Origin: Paratinospora sagittata
Taxonomy: Eukaryota > Streptophyta > Magnoliopsida > Ranunculales > Menispermaceae
Reading direction: 5' to 3'
DNA: 64,000 bases
Assembly (NCBI GenBank): GCA_035771175.1
Contig: CM069603.1
Span: 14,484,286-14,548,285, forward strand
Of this stretch, positions 22,297-33,328 are shown in pieces. Numbering within the stretch: position 1 is the stretch's first letter; each line of letters starts with the position of its first letter. The position numbers and the translations under genes are program-made. A model generated the notes under the pieces. That model made no database searches. It saw nothing but the letters and a program-made list of their open reading frames with translations, and was not told where the DNA came from.

Positions 22297-24565
22297 TGTC
22301 ACACCTTGCCCCATTGACCCAAGGCGAGGTGCAACAGTTAGGGCATCGAGTGCTCATTCCACAGTCTCCACTCGATCAGAGTTGCACATACAGAAGCATA
22401 GTGGCCCATAATAACAATAATACAATAAGGCAAATACGGTTATATTTCACATATAAAGTTTGTTAATTATTACATACCTTATAGCAAAAAGTTGACAAAA
22501 GGTAACAAGGGCGAGCCCCTACAAAAGTTCCAAAATAACAAAAAGGAGTAGTCAAGAGAGGCGTCTAGAAGCCTCGCCACCATCATCAGACTGGTCTAAT
22601 GGGACCTAGGGAGAGTACATACAAAAATGTCCCTACATAGACCAGGTTTGGCCAGAACCCCCGGAATAAATCCATTCGAACCCATCTTAATTCCCTGGAA
22701 AGATTACTACGGGGTGAGCTCAAAAGCTCAGTGAGATCAAAGCAGGGTAAACAAATCTTACATGCATAATAAGGAATACATAACAACAGTCATCAAACAG
22801 TTATAACACAACAATACAATCAAGCAATGATATGTATGAACCCTGGTCACACGGCATCACAGGCCAGGTACCATCCACTCAGAACCTGTGACCCGAGGCA
22901 CCAGTAATATATCCAGCAACAGTAATATAGTGTGGACAAATGATCTGGGTATGGGGCGCTTGCGCAACCCAGATGTGACAATATTATGTGATGCTATGGC
23001 TGGAGTATGCCCTGCGGGAGTACTCATCACCCTGGGTAGGGGGCACTGTGTGCAACCCAGGTACACAACTGGGATCGCCGCTAGACTTACGAGAATTTCC
23101 AAAAAGAGGAAATTCCAACTAGGAGCCTCAACCTAAATTATCATCCCAATGAATTATGCTCAAATGTATTTCATGGAATATTAAAACATGCTTACCATCA
23201 TACATAAGAATTTAAAACATTTCTATACTACAATGCCACATATAAATAATCCAAAAGTAAAAGAACACTCACACTTGATTGGCTAAGTCTAGCCAATCCA
23301 ATCGCCAAAACTCTCCCAATTGACTAAACGAGTTCAAGATCAATCACAAGACCTGGAAATAACATGGTTCACACAATTGAAAATCAGTCATAAAGTGTGT
23401 CAAAACCACATGCTCAAACCCAATCTAAAGTCAATTAGATTCTAAATTGATTACCCCCTTGAGCCAATTTTCATATTGCCCAACTTGATCATTTAGACTC
23501 AATTAAACTAAGATTGACCTAAATTTAAAGTAATAGGGTGATCCCATGATCCAACCACTAATATACATGAAATTCAATTATAATTAGGGTCAATTAGACT
23601 ATATATCAAGTCAATTTCATCAATTGACTAAGTCTTGGTCAAAACCCCCAATTAGGCCAATATAAAACATACGGGTCAAAATGAACTAAGTCATATCAAT
23701 TTAGCATAGGTTCTAACATTTTAAACTCATGATTCTACTCAATTTGGGTCCAATTAAACAATCCCCAAGTCAATTTCATAAATTGACTTGCTTTGGGTGA
23801 AAAGTCACAATTTGGGCAAAATCCCCAAATTACATGCAAAATTGCCAAAGTACATGAAAAATGCCAAATACTTAACCTAGATCAAAATTAGTCAACCTTA
23901 GGGTGTCCATTATGAGAAACCACTGAATTCAATCATCAAACAACCCTAATCATGTCCAATTAGGCCTACATTGCATAATTTTCCAGATTTTATATCAAGG
24001 GCATCAAAAGCCCCAAATCTGGAAATTTTCATACATAAGCCATATTGCCAATTTTACACTAGGCCACCATGTTCAGCCATGAATTTTACTGATCTTGCAA
24101 CATGGAATCATCGACAATGGCCACTAGGTCAACATAGTTGACATGCAAAGATTTTGAAAAAGTCTAAGGTCATAAACTAAGTATAGGTCACTTGAACTAA
24201 CCCTTTTAATTTCTTGCTAGAAATTGGGGCTTTCACCATTAGTGTACTCCTAACACTCTCTAATCACACATATGTGACATGCAAGACTCAACTCCAACTT
24301 TGGTCTTCCACCCATCCAAGGTTCATCACAATGCATGCATCAAAATGAAACCCTCATGCTCAAAATAAAGTTATCATGCAACTAATAGAGAGATTCAAGG
24401 AAGAAATGGACGAAAAATGCAAAACCTTAGGTGCTCTTGAGCAAGAAACCACCAAACCCTAATTTTCCTCTCCTTTTCTCCTCTCCAGCTCCTTTCTCTC
24501 TTTTCTGGCTGAGAAATGAGCAAATGAGCCTAAAATTACGTTTTGGTTGCTGAAAAGCTTGGGCC
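22297..24565 (-). repeat. Left (3') LTR of E7, chimeric and longer than its partner
   Basis: 22297-22920 closely matches the right LTR at 32038-32668. Beyond CCAGCAAC the two diverge completely. The rest (22920-24565) instead resembles the reverse complement of solo LTR E12: the block near 23980-24110 matches 50010-50130. It ends abruptly at 24565, where RNase H sequence of E8 begins on the plus strand. Open frames here (for example 22888-23136) are LTR DNA. Confidence 0.7.
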
Positions 24566-26382
24566 CATAACTACCCTGTGCATGATTTGGAGCTGGCCGC
24601 TATTGTATTTGCACTGAAGCTATAGAGGCACTACCTTTATGGTGAGAGGTTCATTTTGTTTTCTGATCACAAGAGTTTAAAGTACCTTTTTGATCAGAAG
24701 GAGATGGCTCGAGTTACTAAGATTATGATTTCTCTTTGGAATATCATCCTGGCAAAGCCAATGTTGTGGCTGATGCTTTGAGCCGTAGGCGAGCAGGGAC
24801 TCAGTTGGTTGCTTTTCAGATGGCCCAACAGTGGCATTTACTTGAGAGAGTGACTATGATGAGTATACCCTCGATCGCACCACTTACTGAGATATGTGCT
24901 CATATGCACGTGTAGCTTGCGGATGCCCATATTCCGCGGGTTAGATATTTACAGGAACATTGTCCAGATTATGACATGTACCGTGGATACGGAGACAGTG
25001 TTGACCAAGCCGATTGGCATATTGGTCTAGATGATGTCTTGCCGCATATAGGGAGACTATGGATCCCATATGATGTTGAGTTGCGTGTTGAGATACTTCG
25101 AGAGGCTCACAGGTCTTAGTATACTGTTCATCCAGGGGCTACCAAGATGTACCATGATATGAAGAGATCTGTATGGTGGCACGGGATGAAGAAGAGTATT
25201 GCTGAGTATGTGAAAAGATGTGAGGTGTGCCAGCAGGTTAAGGCTGAACACCGGAAGCCTGGAGGTCAGATGCAACCATTGCCCATACCCGAGTAGAAAT
25301 GGGAACACATCACGATGGATTTCGTCATGGGATTGCCGAGGTCTCAGGGCAGATTTGATGCCATTTGGGTTGTGGTCGATAGATTGACCAAGAGTGCGCA
25401 CTTCCTTCCTATGAGCGCCAGGGACTCTGTGGATAGACTGAGCAGATTGTATGTGAGAAAGATCGTGAGATTGCATGGAGTGCCCTTGTCTATCGTGTCG
25501 GATCGAGATCCACGATTTACATCGAGGTTTTGGCAGGCCTTGAAGACTCGATTTGGGACCCGCCTCCGACTCAGTACAGCATTTCATCGTCACACGGACT
25601 GTCAGTCCGAGAGAGTGATTCAGATGCTGGAGGATATGCTCAAGTCTTGCATTTTAGAGTTCGGTGGTGGTTGGGGTGAGCATTTGCCCTTGTGTGAATT
25701 TGCTTACAACAACAGCTATCAGGCTAGCATCGGTATGGCACCGTATGAGGCTTTGTATGGAAAACCCTGTAGATCTCCAGCTTGTTGGTACGAGGTGGGT
25801 GATACGCAGCTATGGGGCCTTGATGCAGTTGTTGAGCAGAATGAGAAAGTCAAGTTGATTCGGCAGAGGCTGAAGTCATCTCAGGACAGGCAAAAAAGTT
25901 ATTATGATAACCGACATCAGCCGTTAGAGTTTGCAGTGGGTGATCTAGTTTTCCTTAAGGTCTCACCACTCAAAGGTCAGATAAGGTTCGGTGTCAATGG
26001 GAAACTTGCCCCTAGATTTATTGGGCCATTCCCGATTGTTGAGAGGATTGGACCAGTAGCGTACAGGTTGGCTCTACCTTCTCAGCTCGAGGGTGTTCAT
26101 GATGTACTCCACGTATCGATGCTGAGGAAGTTTAATGAGGATCCATTGAAGGAGTTTTATCCTGATCCAGCTCATGTGCTTGATGTGAGTCATCTGCAAG
26201 TTAGGGAGGATACGACTTATGAGGAGTTGCCTATTCAGATTGTGGCTCGTAGGGTTCAGAAATTGAGAAATAAGGAAATCCCGCTTGTGCGAATCAGATG
26301 GCAATTCCACGATAATGAAGAGCAAATCTGGGAGTGTGAGGACCAGATAAGGGAGCAGTTCTTCGACCTCTTTACCGATTGA
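24566..26382 (+). pseudogene. E8: RNase H end, integrase and chromodomain of a chromovirus
   Basis: The first readable part is the RNase H end ([40 protein letters not shown]; 24572-24792) with a stop and a frameshift. Integrase follows: HHCC module (HPGATKMYHDMKR, CEVCQQVK), catalytic Asp in VVVDRLTKSAHFL, Asp in IVSDRDPRFTSRFW and Glu in QSERVIQMLEDML. The stretch 25315-26382 is open for 355 codons. The C-terminus is a Tekay/Del-type chromodomain (PIQIVARRVQKLRNKEIPL, then WECEDQIREQFFDLF), which in this family directs integration to heterochromatin. Stops near 24608, 24915, 25118 and 25294 break the upstream part. Confidence 0.88.
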
Positions 26383-26428
26383 GGTTAGTTCTCTTGCTTT
26401 TATTTTTTTTGAGGACAAAAATATTCCT

Positions 26429-27077
26429 AAGTTGGGGAGAGTTGTAGCACCCGTGCCATTAGGTGACGTCATTTTGACCCATAGTGTACTCGCAGAGTAC
26501 CCGTATATGTATTCGTATACGTATGTGTATATGTGTTTTGATGCTCGAAGTACGTAAGTTCGAGTGTCTTTGCATGATTTTAGGTCATAAAGAGTGCGCA
26601 TGAAGCTTCGGAACCATCGGAGACCCGTTCGACCTCAAAACATGTCAAGAACGGTGTTTTGGATCCAGTGGAGCTCTCTCCATGGAGGAAGATATTTCTG
26701 TCACAAATTACATTAATGGTTGATCTCCTAGATCTGTGATCCGATTGAGCTGAAATATTTTCAGCTCATTCTTATATGATAGATCTTAATTATGAACGGT
26801 GAAGATCTTGATCGGAGTTACCTACTATGATCTATAAGACTCCAAACACTGTTTCACGGATTTTTGGATTTTCTTACGCAGTTTTGATCAAACAGTTAGA
26901 TCTCGCAATCCCACCATTGTTTTGAGTTGAAAGTTTACCAAAATGTTGGTAACTGAATCATGCAACTTTAGAACAGTTAAGATGTTAACTTGATGGGTAT
27001 TTTGCAAGAAATTGACTATTTAAGTACAAGTATTGTAACAGGAAAACTGATTTTTTGATAGTTTTTGGCAACTTTTT
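26429..27077 (+). repeat. Polypurine tract and truncated 3' LTR of E8
   Basis: AAGTTGGGGAGAGT (26429-26442) is a polypurine tract, followed by the LTR start TGTAGCACCC at 26443. The LTR has no terminal CA and is cut at 27077 by the foldback. Its middle (26690-26960) resembles solo LTR E12 around 49390-49640, showing that E8, E12 and E7 are related chromovirus families. Confidence 0.7.
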
Positions 27078-27532
27078 TGTCACACCTGGGTTGCGTACAG
27101 TGCCCCCTACCCAGGGTGATGAGTACCCCCGCAGGGCATACTCCAGCCATTATGGAACCATAATATTGTCCCATCCCAATACACAGCCAACTCAACAGTG
27201 TCTAGTACCCCCGGGATCATTTATCCACTCTATTCATCATGAATAGTGCAGGGCCTCCCCAGGATTCGAACCTCAAACCTCATATAGGTTTGTTCAGTGG
27301 CTACTCGGATTGTGAAATCAACCTATATGAGGTTTGAAGTTCGAATCCTGGGGAGGCCCTATACTATTCATGATGAATAGTATGGACAAATGATCCCGGG
27401 GGTACTAGACACTGTTGAGTGGGATGTGTACTGGGATGGGACAATATTATGGTTTCATAATGGCTGGAGTATGCCCTGCGAGGATACTCATCACCCTGGG
27501 TAGGGGGCACTGTGTGCAACTCAGATGTGACA
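27078..27532 (+). repeat. Foldback (long inverted repeat), about 455 bp
   Basis: Two arms of about 210 bp (27078-27290 and 27315-27532) are reverse complements with a short centre around 27290-27315. The outer ends are TGTCACACC and AGATGTGACA. The right arm resembles 22925-23075 inside the left LTR of E7, so the arms are LTR-derived. No convincing target duplication is seen (TTTTT left, TTCCG right). It truncates E7 just after the protease. Confidence 0.8.
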
Positions 27533-28141
27533 TTCCGTACCAGGAATCAACTTAATTTCGAAGTCGAATTCCAAAGGAGGAGGGAGTCCTGGAAGCTCGT
27601 CTAAGAATACCCTTGGATATTCATGAACAACTGGAATATCTTTTAAGCTAGGAAGATGACTGGACACTATACTTTCTTCATCATATTGATCAAGTATTGA
27701 GAGGGCTTGCATCTGAGATCTTACAAGGGACACAATAGAATGATGAACATGTCTACGGACCCCTTGGATTTTCAGGTTATCACCATTAGGCAATGTCAGT
27801 CGAACTTGCTTCTTCTGACAATCTATTTGAGCGTGTAAAGGTGTTAACCAATCCATACCCAAGATAATATCAAAATTAGAGAAATCCATTACTAGGAGGT
27901 ATGCTACCAACTGATGATCAAATATTGTAAGTTCACAATTGGAACATATTTGATTTACTTCTGTACCCGGTCCTACTGGCGTGGATACCCGAATTGTAAC
28001 GGGAGTAGCCTTTGGTTGTAGTCCTAATTCCAGGACTACTTGGGTAGCAATAAAATAATGCGTAGAACCCGAATCGAATAAGACATGTATCAACATGTTA
28101 AGAAAAACAAAGGTACCTTCCACCACATTATTTTCTGGCAT
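27533..28141 (-). pseudogene. Retropepsin of E7 and linker to RT
   Basis: Minus-strand frame with active site LFDSGSTHYFI (DSG). The flanking motifs are typical of Tekay/Del elements: FDIILGMDWLTPLHAQIDC, then the linker FLDELPGLPPPLEFDFEIK. The frame breaks at LIPGTE, where RT would begin, because of the foldback at 27532. The Met at 28141 is probably not a true start, since gag reads into this region. Confidence 0.85.
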
Positions 28142-29427
28142 CGGTTGTTCAACAACGACGTAGGCGTGTCCTTGGGCCTTGTTGTTGTCTGGGTGGTAGT
28201 AGAGCCATCGGGGCTGCTTGCTAAACTGGTGCAGAAGGAGCCTTGGGTTGGCCAGGGGCTAAGAGAGGACAATTTGGTCAAACGTGACCAACCTGGCCAC
28301 AATTGTAGCAAACACAATCTCGATCTTGTGGTTGTTGATTTGGAGGAGGTGGTAGAAATCGTCGGTTATTGCCATTTCTTTGACCTGCTTAATTTTGGCT
28401 TTTGTGAAGGTTCCCTTGGAAATTTCGTTGTGCTGGAGCAAGTGGAGCAAACTGGAGCTGAGGGTTTTGGGGGTTTCCCATATTGGGGCGAGCGTTTTGA
28501 TTTGGCTGGTAAGGTTTCTTCCTACCAGACTGTTGTGTTGGCTCAATGACTCGCTTTTCCCGGTTGCGCCTCTGTTCTTGCTTAAGCTTCTCCTGCTCGT
28601 AATATATAGCCATATTCACCAATTTTCTAAAGTTATCCAGCTCCAAGAAGGTAAGGGCCTGTCTAATGTTGGGCATTAATCCATTAAAAAAAACTCCGAC
28701 TTTGTCCCTCTCGGTAGTAATGGTAGAGAGAGAGAAAACTGACAGTTCGGTGAATTTGGTTGCGTATTCCCAGACTGTCATACTACCTTGGAAGAGTCTT
28801 GCGAATTCCTATCTTTTCTTTCTTTTGACAGTATTTGGAAAATATTCATTGATGAACTCAGCTTCAAATTGTTGCAATCTCATGGTACTGGCATTTACTT
28901 GTGGGTCTTCCTCAACTGTTTTCCACCAGAAGTTGGCATCTCCAACTAACGGATAAACAGCAAGAGGAATCTTTCTTTCTTCAGATGCTCTCATTGCCTC
29001 GAGCGCCTTTCGTGTTTCTTCTAGCTATTTGTAGGCTTCGTCAGAGTCAAGTTTTCCATCAAAAGTGATGGGTTGTAGTCGTTTGTGCTTTGTAATTTGA
29101 TTGGTCATCTGATCCATCTTCTGCTTAGTCGGTTCCACTTGCGGCTAGGGGACCACTATCTGATAATCAGTAACGCTCTGGACTGAACCTCTCATGGACT
29201 GATAATCAGTAAAGCTTTGAAAAAATTGCTCCATGTTAAATGGTACGGCTACTCCATTGGAATGAGTTGCAGCAGTTTGTTCGGCTGCTGGGCATTACTG
29301 TTGTTCATCGCTTATTTTGATGTAGGGGGAGTAAGTTCAAATCCAGCATCCTCTTGCGGCTGTATAAACACAGACGCTTGTCAAGAAGAGCTAGGATCGT
29401 GCAGACTTCTTGTTTGTACCGGCATTG
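28142..29427 (-). pseudogene. gag of E7
   Basis: Starts near 29427 with MPVQTRSLHDPSSS. It continues with KRLQPITFDGKLDSDEAYK, IPLAVYPLVGDANFWWKTV and LQQFEAEFINEYFPNTVKR, the retrotransposon_gag core. After a stop near 28810 it goes on as FARLFQGSMTVWEYATKF. The zinc knuckle is CYNCGQVGHV then PNC at 28262-28320, with a stop replacing the residue after V. In-frame stops also lie near 29145, 29026 and 28388. It would form the capsid and bind RNA. Confidence 0.82.
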
Positions 29428-29869
29428 TTTGCAGATTGGCTTAACGTTAGCACAGAATGTGTACATAAGTTCTAAGGGATACAGAAGGATTGATTCATGA
29501 TGCAATGCACATGAATAGTTCTTGAGTGGCATGTCATAGGTTTTAACCTCCTAGTTTTCTAGGCTAGGTAATAGGGAAAATGAGGAGCCTTAGAACACCA
29601 TGGCATTGTACCATTAGGTTGGTCTAAAAAAAAAGCAAGAGTGTGTTTTTAATATTTTCAAAGACTATTATAGTAGTATCTGCGTATTTAAAACACTTTG
29701 AAACAAATTTCTTGTGTATTTGAGAGAATAGTTATGTTGTTGAACATCAGTACATGCCACAGATATTTCCTCAACATTTTCCTCATGCTGTCACCTACAT
29801 CTATATGTCACAAATCTTTTGCACTTGTTTATACTATGCTCACTTCTCACCAAGGCCTGACGATTCCTA

Positions 29870-30163
29870 TTATCGTCCAAATTCGTACATCCCATACGGC
29901 ATAAGTTTGGTGATAAGGGACATGGTCCAGTCAAGGGGATCTGTGTGCGGTCTTTTGTAGATTCCTATGGAAAACCATCTACCATTATTATCGTTCAAGT
30001 TCTCACGTCCCGTACCATGTGAACTTGACGATACTAATAGTAAGTCAGACTTTCGCCATGAACTGCTACATATCAGCTCCGTAGGTTACCTCGTCTCGCA
30101 GTTTCGTCAGTATTTGTGTGAGTTTGTTGTGTCCCATACCACGTCAAACCCATTAATAGTGAT
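29870..30163 (-). other. Three stem-loops with conserved apex in E7
   Basis: Between the accessory ORF and gag, three imperfect hairpins of about 47-57 bp occur at 29870-29916, 29984-30037 and 30107-30163. The apex on the plus strand is TCCCATAC, TCCCGTAC and TCCCATAC (starting at 29890, 30008 and 30132). Arms of 15-22 bp flank each, for example CAAGTTC/GAACTTG in the second and GTTTG/CAAAC in the third. E9 has the same arrangement. No ORF covers them in the element sense. Function unknown; an RNA element in the leader of gag is an inference. Confidence 0.7.
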
Positions 30164-30372
30164 GAAATTTACTGGACAAGTGGGCCTACCACAAATAGTC
30201 TAGCACACAACATCACATAATGTTTAGTATATCATGAGCTGAAAATTCGACAAAGTTTTACAAACTATTACAACTGCTATAAGGATATCAAAATTACCTT
30301 CAAACTACTTCAACCTACTATGAAACTACGTTAGACTACTAAGAATTTTAAAACATATTTATTGTGAGTAAA

Positions 30373-31776
30373 CTATTGAGGAGATGTGAGATCAAAATTA
30401 AAATTTTCAGAGGAGAATTGAGATACTGATGGTTCTATGTTGGGAAAGAATAAAGGAATTTCCATAACTTGCCTAGCAAATGCTAGGTTAGGAAACTGGG
30501 AGGCCCTAATGTTGACGTTAAGATTCACCGACGAATCTTGAGCCTGTTTGGATGACTGTCCAAATTCTCTCTCTCCTGAAGTTGGGGGAGCGATCCTTGG
30601 TAGTGTAGCGTAGCATTCCTCACGCCACTTAAGCACTGAGTCAATAGCCTCTTGTTGTTCTCTGAGGCTTCGAGTGTGTTCTTCAAGGCTGGGATTTTGT
30701 ACTTCAAACTGTTTCTCATATCTTTCATTATTCGCTCCTCAGTTGTCAGTATCATTTCTCGCATTTGCTCCACAAGTTGTTGTTCGGTAACAATAGTTGT
30801 TTCTTGTGTTGTGGATGAAAAAATGTATTCTTCCGTAGGAGGGTCTGTCTCCTCTTCCGGAATATCTGAACAATCGAGGTTGAAATCCTCAAGGTCTTCT
30901 GGAGAAGTGTCTTCCTCTATGTCAGGAAAATCTTCCCACTCAGTTGGCCTACTTCCTCACCTTTTAACCGCACGACTTCCCTTGGGTCCACTTGAGTTCA
31001 ACACACTTACGGTGATATCACCGTACAAGATGTTATCTCTGTTGGGCTAGGAAAAACTCCGAAACAACGGAACACTTTTTTTAATAGTGCTCCATATGGA
31101 AGATAAGTTCGTTCCCGAGTACAGTATGCCATGTGACGCAAAATGATATAAGGAAGGTTCACATGAATTTCCTTTATCAAACAGTATGCCAAAAAGCATT
31201 GAGGGTGAGTGGTAGTAGGTCTTTTTTCAGGTTGGGGTAAAATATTGGCCATGATCACTTGAATGAGAGGATTATACTGCTCCTTAATTTCATTGGTCTT
31301 AATCCTAGTGACCATGTAATCAGTCTGAGAAGTAAAACACCTAAACATGTGTCTAGAGTTTGGGACAACACTTAACCTGCCTCTAGATGTGTAAATATTA
31401 AAGAGTGGTCCTCTCTCAGGGATTTTTAAAATTTCTAACAATATTGCAGATGTAAGGGTTATATCAACACCATTCAACTTTGTAGTGATGGTGAAAGTAT
31501 CTTGGCTTTGATGGTCAAATTTTTGTAAAATGAGATAACATAAGACCGAAAAACGCACCTTTCAAGATTGATGATTGGTGTCCAACCTAAGGCTGCAAGT
31601 TTGTCATGGAGCATAGGGTAGTATTCATCAGGTAAAATTACCAGTCTTCTTGTCTGAATTGGAATTGAAGGAAAATATCTGAAGCGAGGAGTTTTCCCCT
31701 TCAACATTCTTCTTAAACTTATTTGGTCTTTGTTCCATCGAGTTGTTGTTTGAAGATAAAACTTAGAGAAAAACAT
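30373..31776 (-). pseudogene. Accessory 5' ORF of E7 (plant-transposon-protein-like)
   Basis: Lies between primer site and gag. It starts near 31776 (MFFSKFYLQTTTRW) and reads MLHDKLAALGWTPI and YVISFYKNL. After a frameshift near 31545 it continues as FTITTKLNGVDITLTSAIL, then YNPLIQVIMANILPQPEKR, HVNLPYIILRHMAY and YLPYGALLKKVFRCFGV (to 31007). Pieces at 30773-30373 form a charged C-terminus. The pattern GW...VxxFYxxL, then 'INL/VNLP', then 'LPYG..L...F...GV' matches ORF2 of E3 and the 5' ORF of E9. No viral or host enzyme motif is seen. Role unknown. Confidence 0.6.
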
Positions 31777-32018
31777 AAAGTATGTTGTATAAAAGAGGTA
31801 TATAGCTAAAATAAAGAAGGAAGACAAGAGAAGTGAGGCGGGTGAGTGAAGAAAACTTTCTTCTCCCTCTCTATTTATAGAAAAATATGGAGGGGGTGTT
31901 TGCATAAAAACAACAAAGGGGCTGCCCCCCCCCACCTGGCCGACACACAATTCGAAGAAATTTTTTTAAAAAAATATTGTATTATTTGAAAATACCAATG
32001 GGCAGTGTCCAAGACCAT

Positions 32019-32030
32019 GCTCTGATACCA
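32019..32030 (-). other. Primer-binding site of E7
   Basis: GCTCTGATACCA, the reverse complement of TGGTATCAGAGC, is the perfect plant initiator Met-tRNA primer site. It lies 7 bp inside the right LTR and fixes the orientation as minus. Confidence 0.9.
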
Positions 32031-32037
32031 TATTAAC

Positions 32038-33182
32038 TGTCACACCCCGCCCCATTGACCCAGGGTGAGGTGCAACAGTTAGAACGTCGAGTGCTCACTC
32101 CACAGTCTCCACTCGATCAGAGTTGCACATACAAAAGCATAGTGGCCCATAATAACAATAATACAATGAGGAAAATACGGTTATATTTCACATATAAAGT
32201 TTGTTAATTACATCCCTTATAGCAAAAAATTGACAAAAGGTAACAAGGGCGAACCCCTACAAAAGTTTCAAAATAACAAAAAGGAGTAGTCGAAAAAAGG
32301 CGTCTAGAAGCCTAGAACCATCGCCACCATCATCAGACCGATCTAATGGGACCTAGGGAGAGTACATACACAAAAGTCCCTACATAGACCGGGTTTGGCC
32401 AAAACCCCCGGAATAAATCCATTCGAACCCATCTTAATTCCTTGGAAAAATTAGCAACGGGGTGAGCTCAATAGCTCAGTGAGATCAAACAAGGTAAACA
32501 AATCTTACATGCATAATAAGGAATACATAACAACAGTCATCAAACAATTATGCCACAACAATACAATCAAGCAATGATATGAATGAACCCTGGTCACACG
32601 GAATCACAGGCTAGGTACCATCCACTGGCAACCTGTAACCCGAGGCACTAGTAATATATCCAGCAACTGAGAGGTCTCATGAGTTCCAATGCTAACCAGT
32701 GACAGCGTCACTCTTCCGGGGCCAGTACAGCACCCCATAATATATCATCTTTAATAGATAGCCTCATGAATAAAGTATAGCATGGTAACAAATATGATGT
32801 ATGATGCTATGTAATTCAGAATTAAACAGGTAAGAAATACAAACCTAGTCTTCATTCCCCACCTTAAAACACTTGTAATGGCGTGGTGCTTTCTTCTAAC
32901 TTCTTGAAGTGTGCAGGCATGCAAGATAACACCAAAGTTGAAGGAGGGCGAGAAGAGTGAGGGAGTTCGGCGGATTGAACAGAGTGGGGCCACCCCTATT
33001 TATACGGTGGCCCCACTTGGGGCTGTACCCCCATGGGGATGGCCCTTTTCGTGGGACCGTCCCACTATGGGGGTCTATATCTTTCTTTTTGGGGGGCATT
33101 AATCACTTATTGAAATTACACGTGAAGGGTTTTTAAACAATTGAATTGGTTTCTACAGTAGAAAAAAATGGGGGGTGTTACA
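32038..33182 (-). repeat. Right (5') LTR of E7 (1145 bp)
   Basis: Starts TGTCACACCCCGCCCC and ends GGTGTTACA. Minus-strand TATAAATA is at 32997-33004. Directly upstream of it (33010-33065) are GC palindromes: GCCCC/GGGGC (33010-33023), CCCCATGGGG (33029-33038) and GTGGGAC/GTCCCAC (33051-33065). It shares only its R/U5 side with the left LTR. Confidence 0.88.
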
Positions 33183-33328
33183 TTATTGAATCTTCGAAAA
33201 CTTCATGTAAGATTAGATGTGTTATGCATACAACAATGTTATAAACAGAATGTGGTTTGTAATCATCAAAATATCGTTCGTATAAGGGACATACTCTTGT
33301 AAAGGACATGAAGATAATTGGTTCAACA

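Larger units (their letters stand above)
22297..33182 (-). mobile_element. E7: gypsy (chromovirus-like) element with accessory 5' ORF
   Basis: Begins TGTCACACC and ends GGTGTTACA on the plus strand. It is flanked by identical TTATT (22292-22296 and 33183-33187). Minus orientation is shown by the primer site at 32019-32030 and by gag and protease frames. Order on the minus strand: 5' LTR (33182-32038), primer site, accessory ORF (31776-30373), stem-loops (30163-29870), gag (29427-28142), protease (28141-27533). RT, RNase H and integrase are missing. Instead there is a foldback, a plus-strand fragment of another element (E8) and the left LTR. Confidence 0.85.
16188..33328 (-). mobile_element. 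E4: solo LTR of an E3-related copia family (contains E5, E6, E7)
   Basis: Starts TGTTGGCCC and ends GGTTCAACA on the plus strand; it is the reverse complement of an LTR ending GGGCCAACA, like E3. Flanks are AAAGT (16183-16187) and AAAGC (33329-33333), a 4/5 match, and the E3 LTR resumes exactly. Removing E5 and E7 leaves about 1.94 kb, the same length class as the E3 LTR. Its own DNA lies at 16188-17507, 21816-22296 and 33183-33328. It contains reverse-complement AGCGTCCTGA/GAGGGCGCT motifs (17170-17507, 21890-22035). Confidence 0.85.

Noticed and set aside
25057..25593. 178-codon minus-strand frame
   Set aside because: Antisense shadow of the conserved integrase on the plus strand.
26074..26601. 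175-codon minus-strand frame
   Set aside because: Antisense of the integrase C-terminus and LTR of E8; no motif.
28085..28549. 154-codon plus-strand frame
   Set aside because: Shadow of E7 gag, whose zinc knuckle and core are clearly on the minus strand.
29890..30139. Apex TCCCATACC resembles the 3' part of miR482-type microRNAs
   Set aside because: Only about 9 bases match; arms do not match, and there are three copies at fixed spacing in a retroelement leader.
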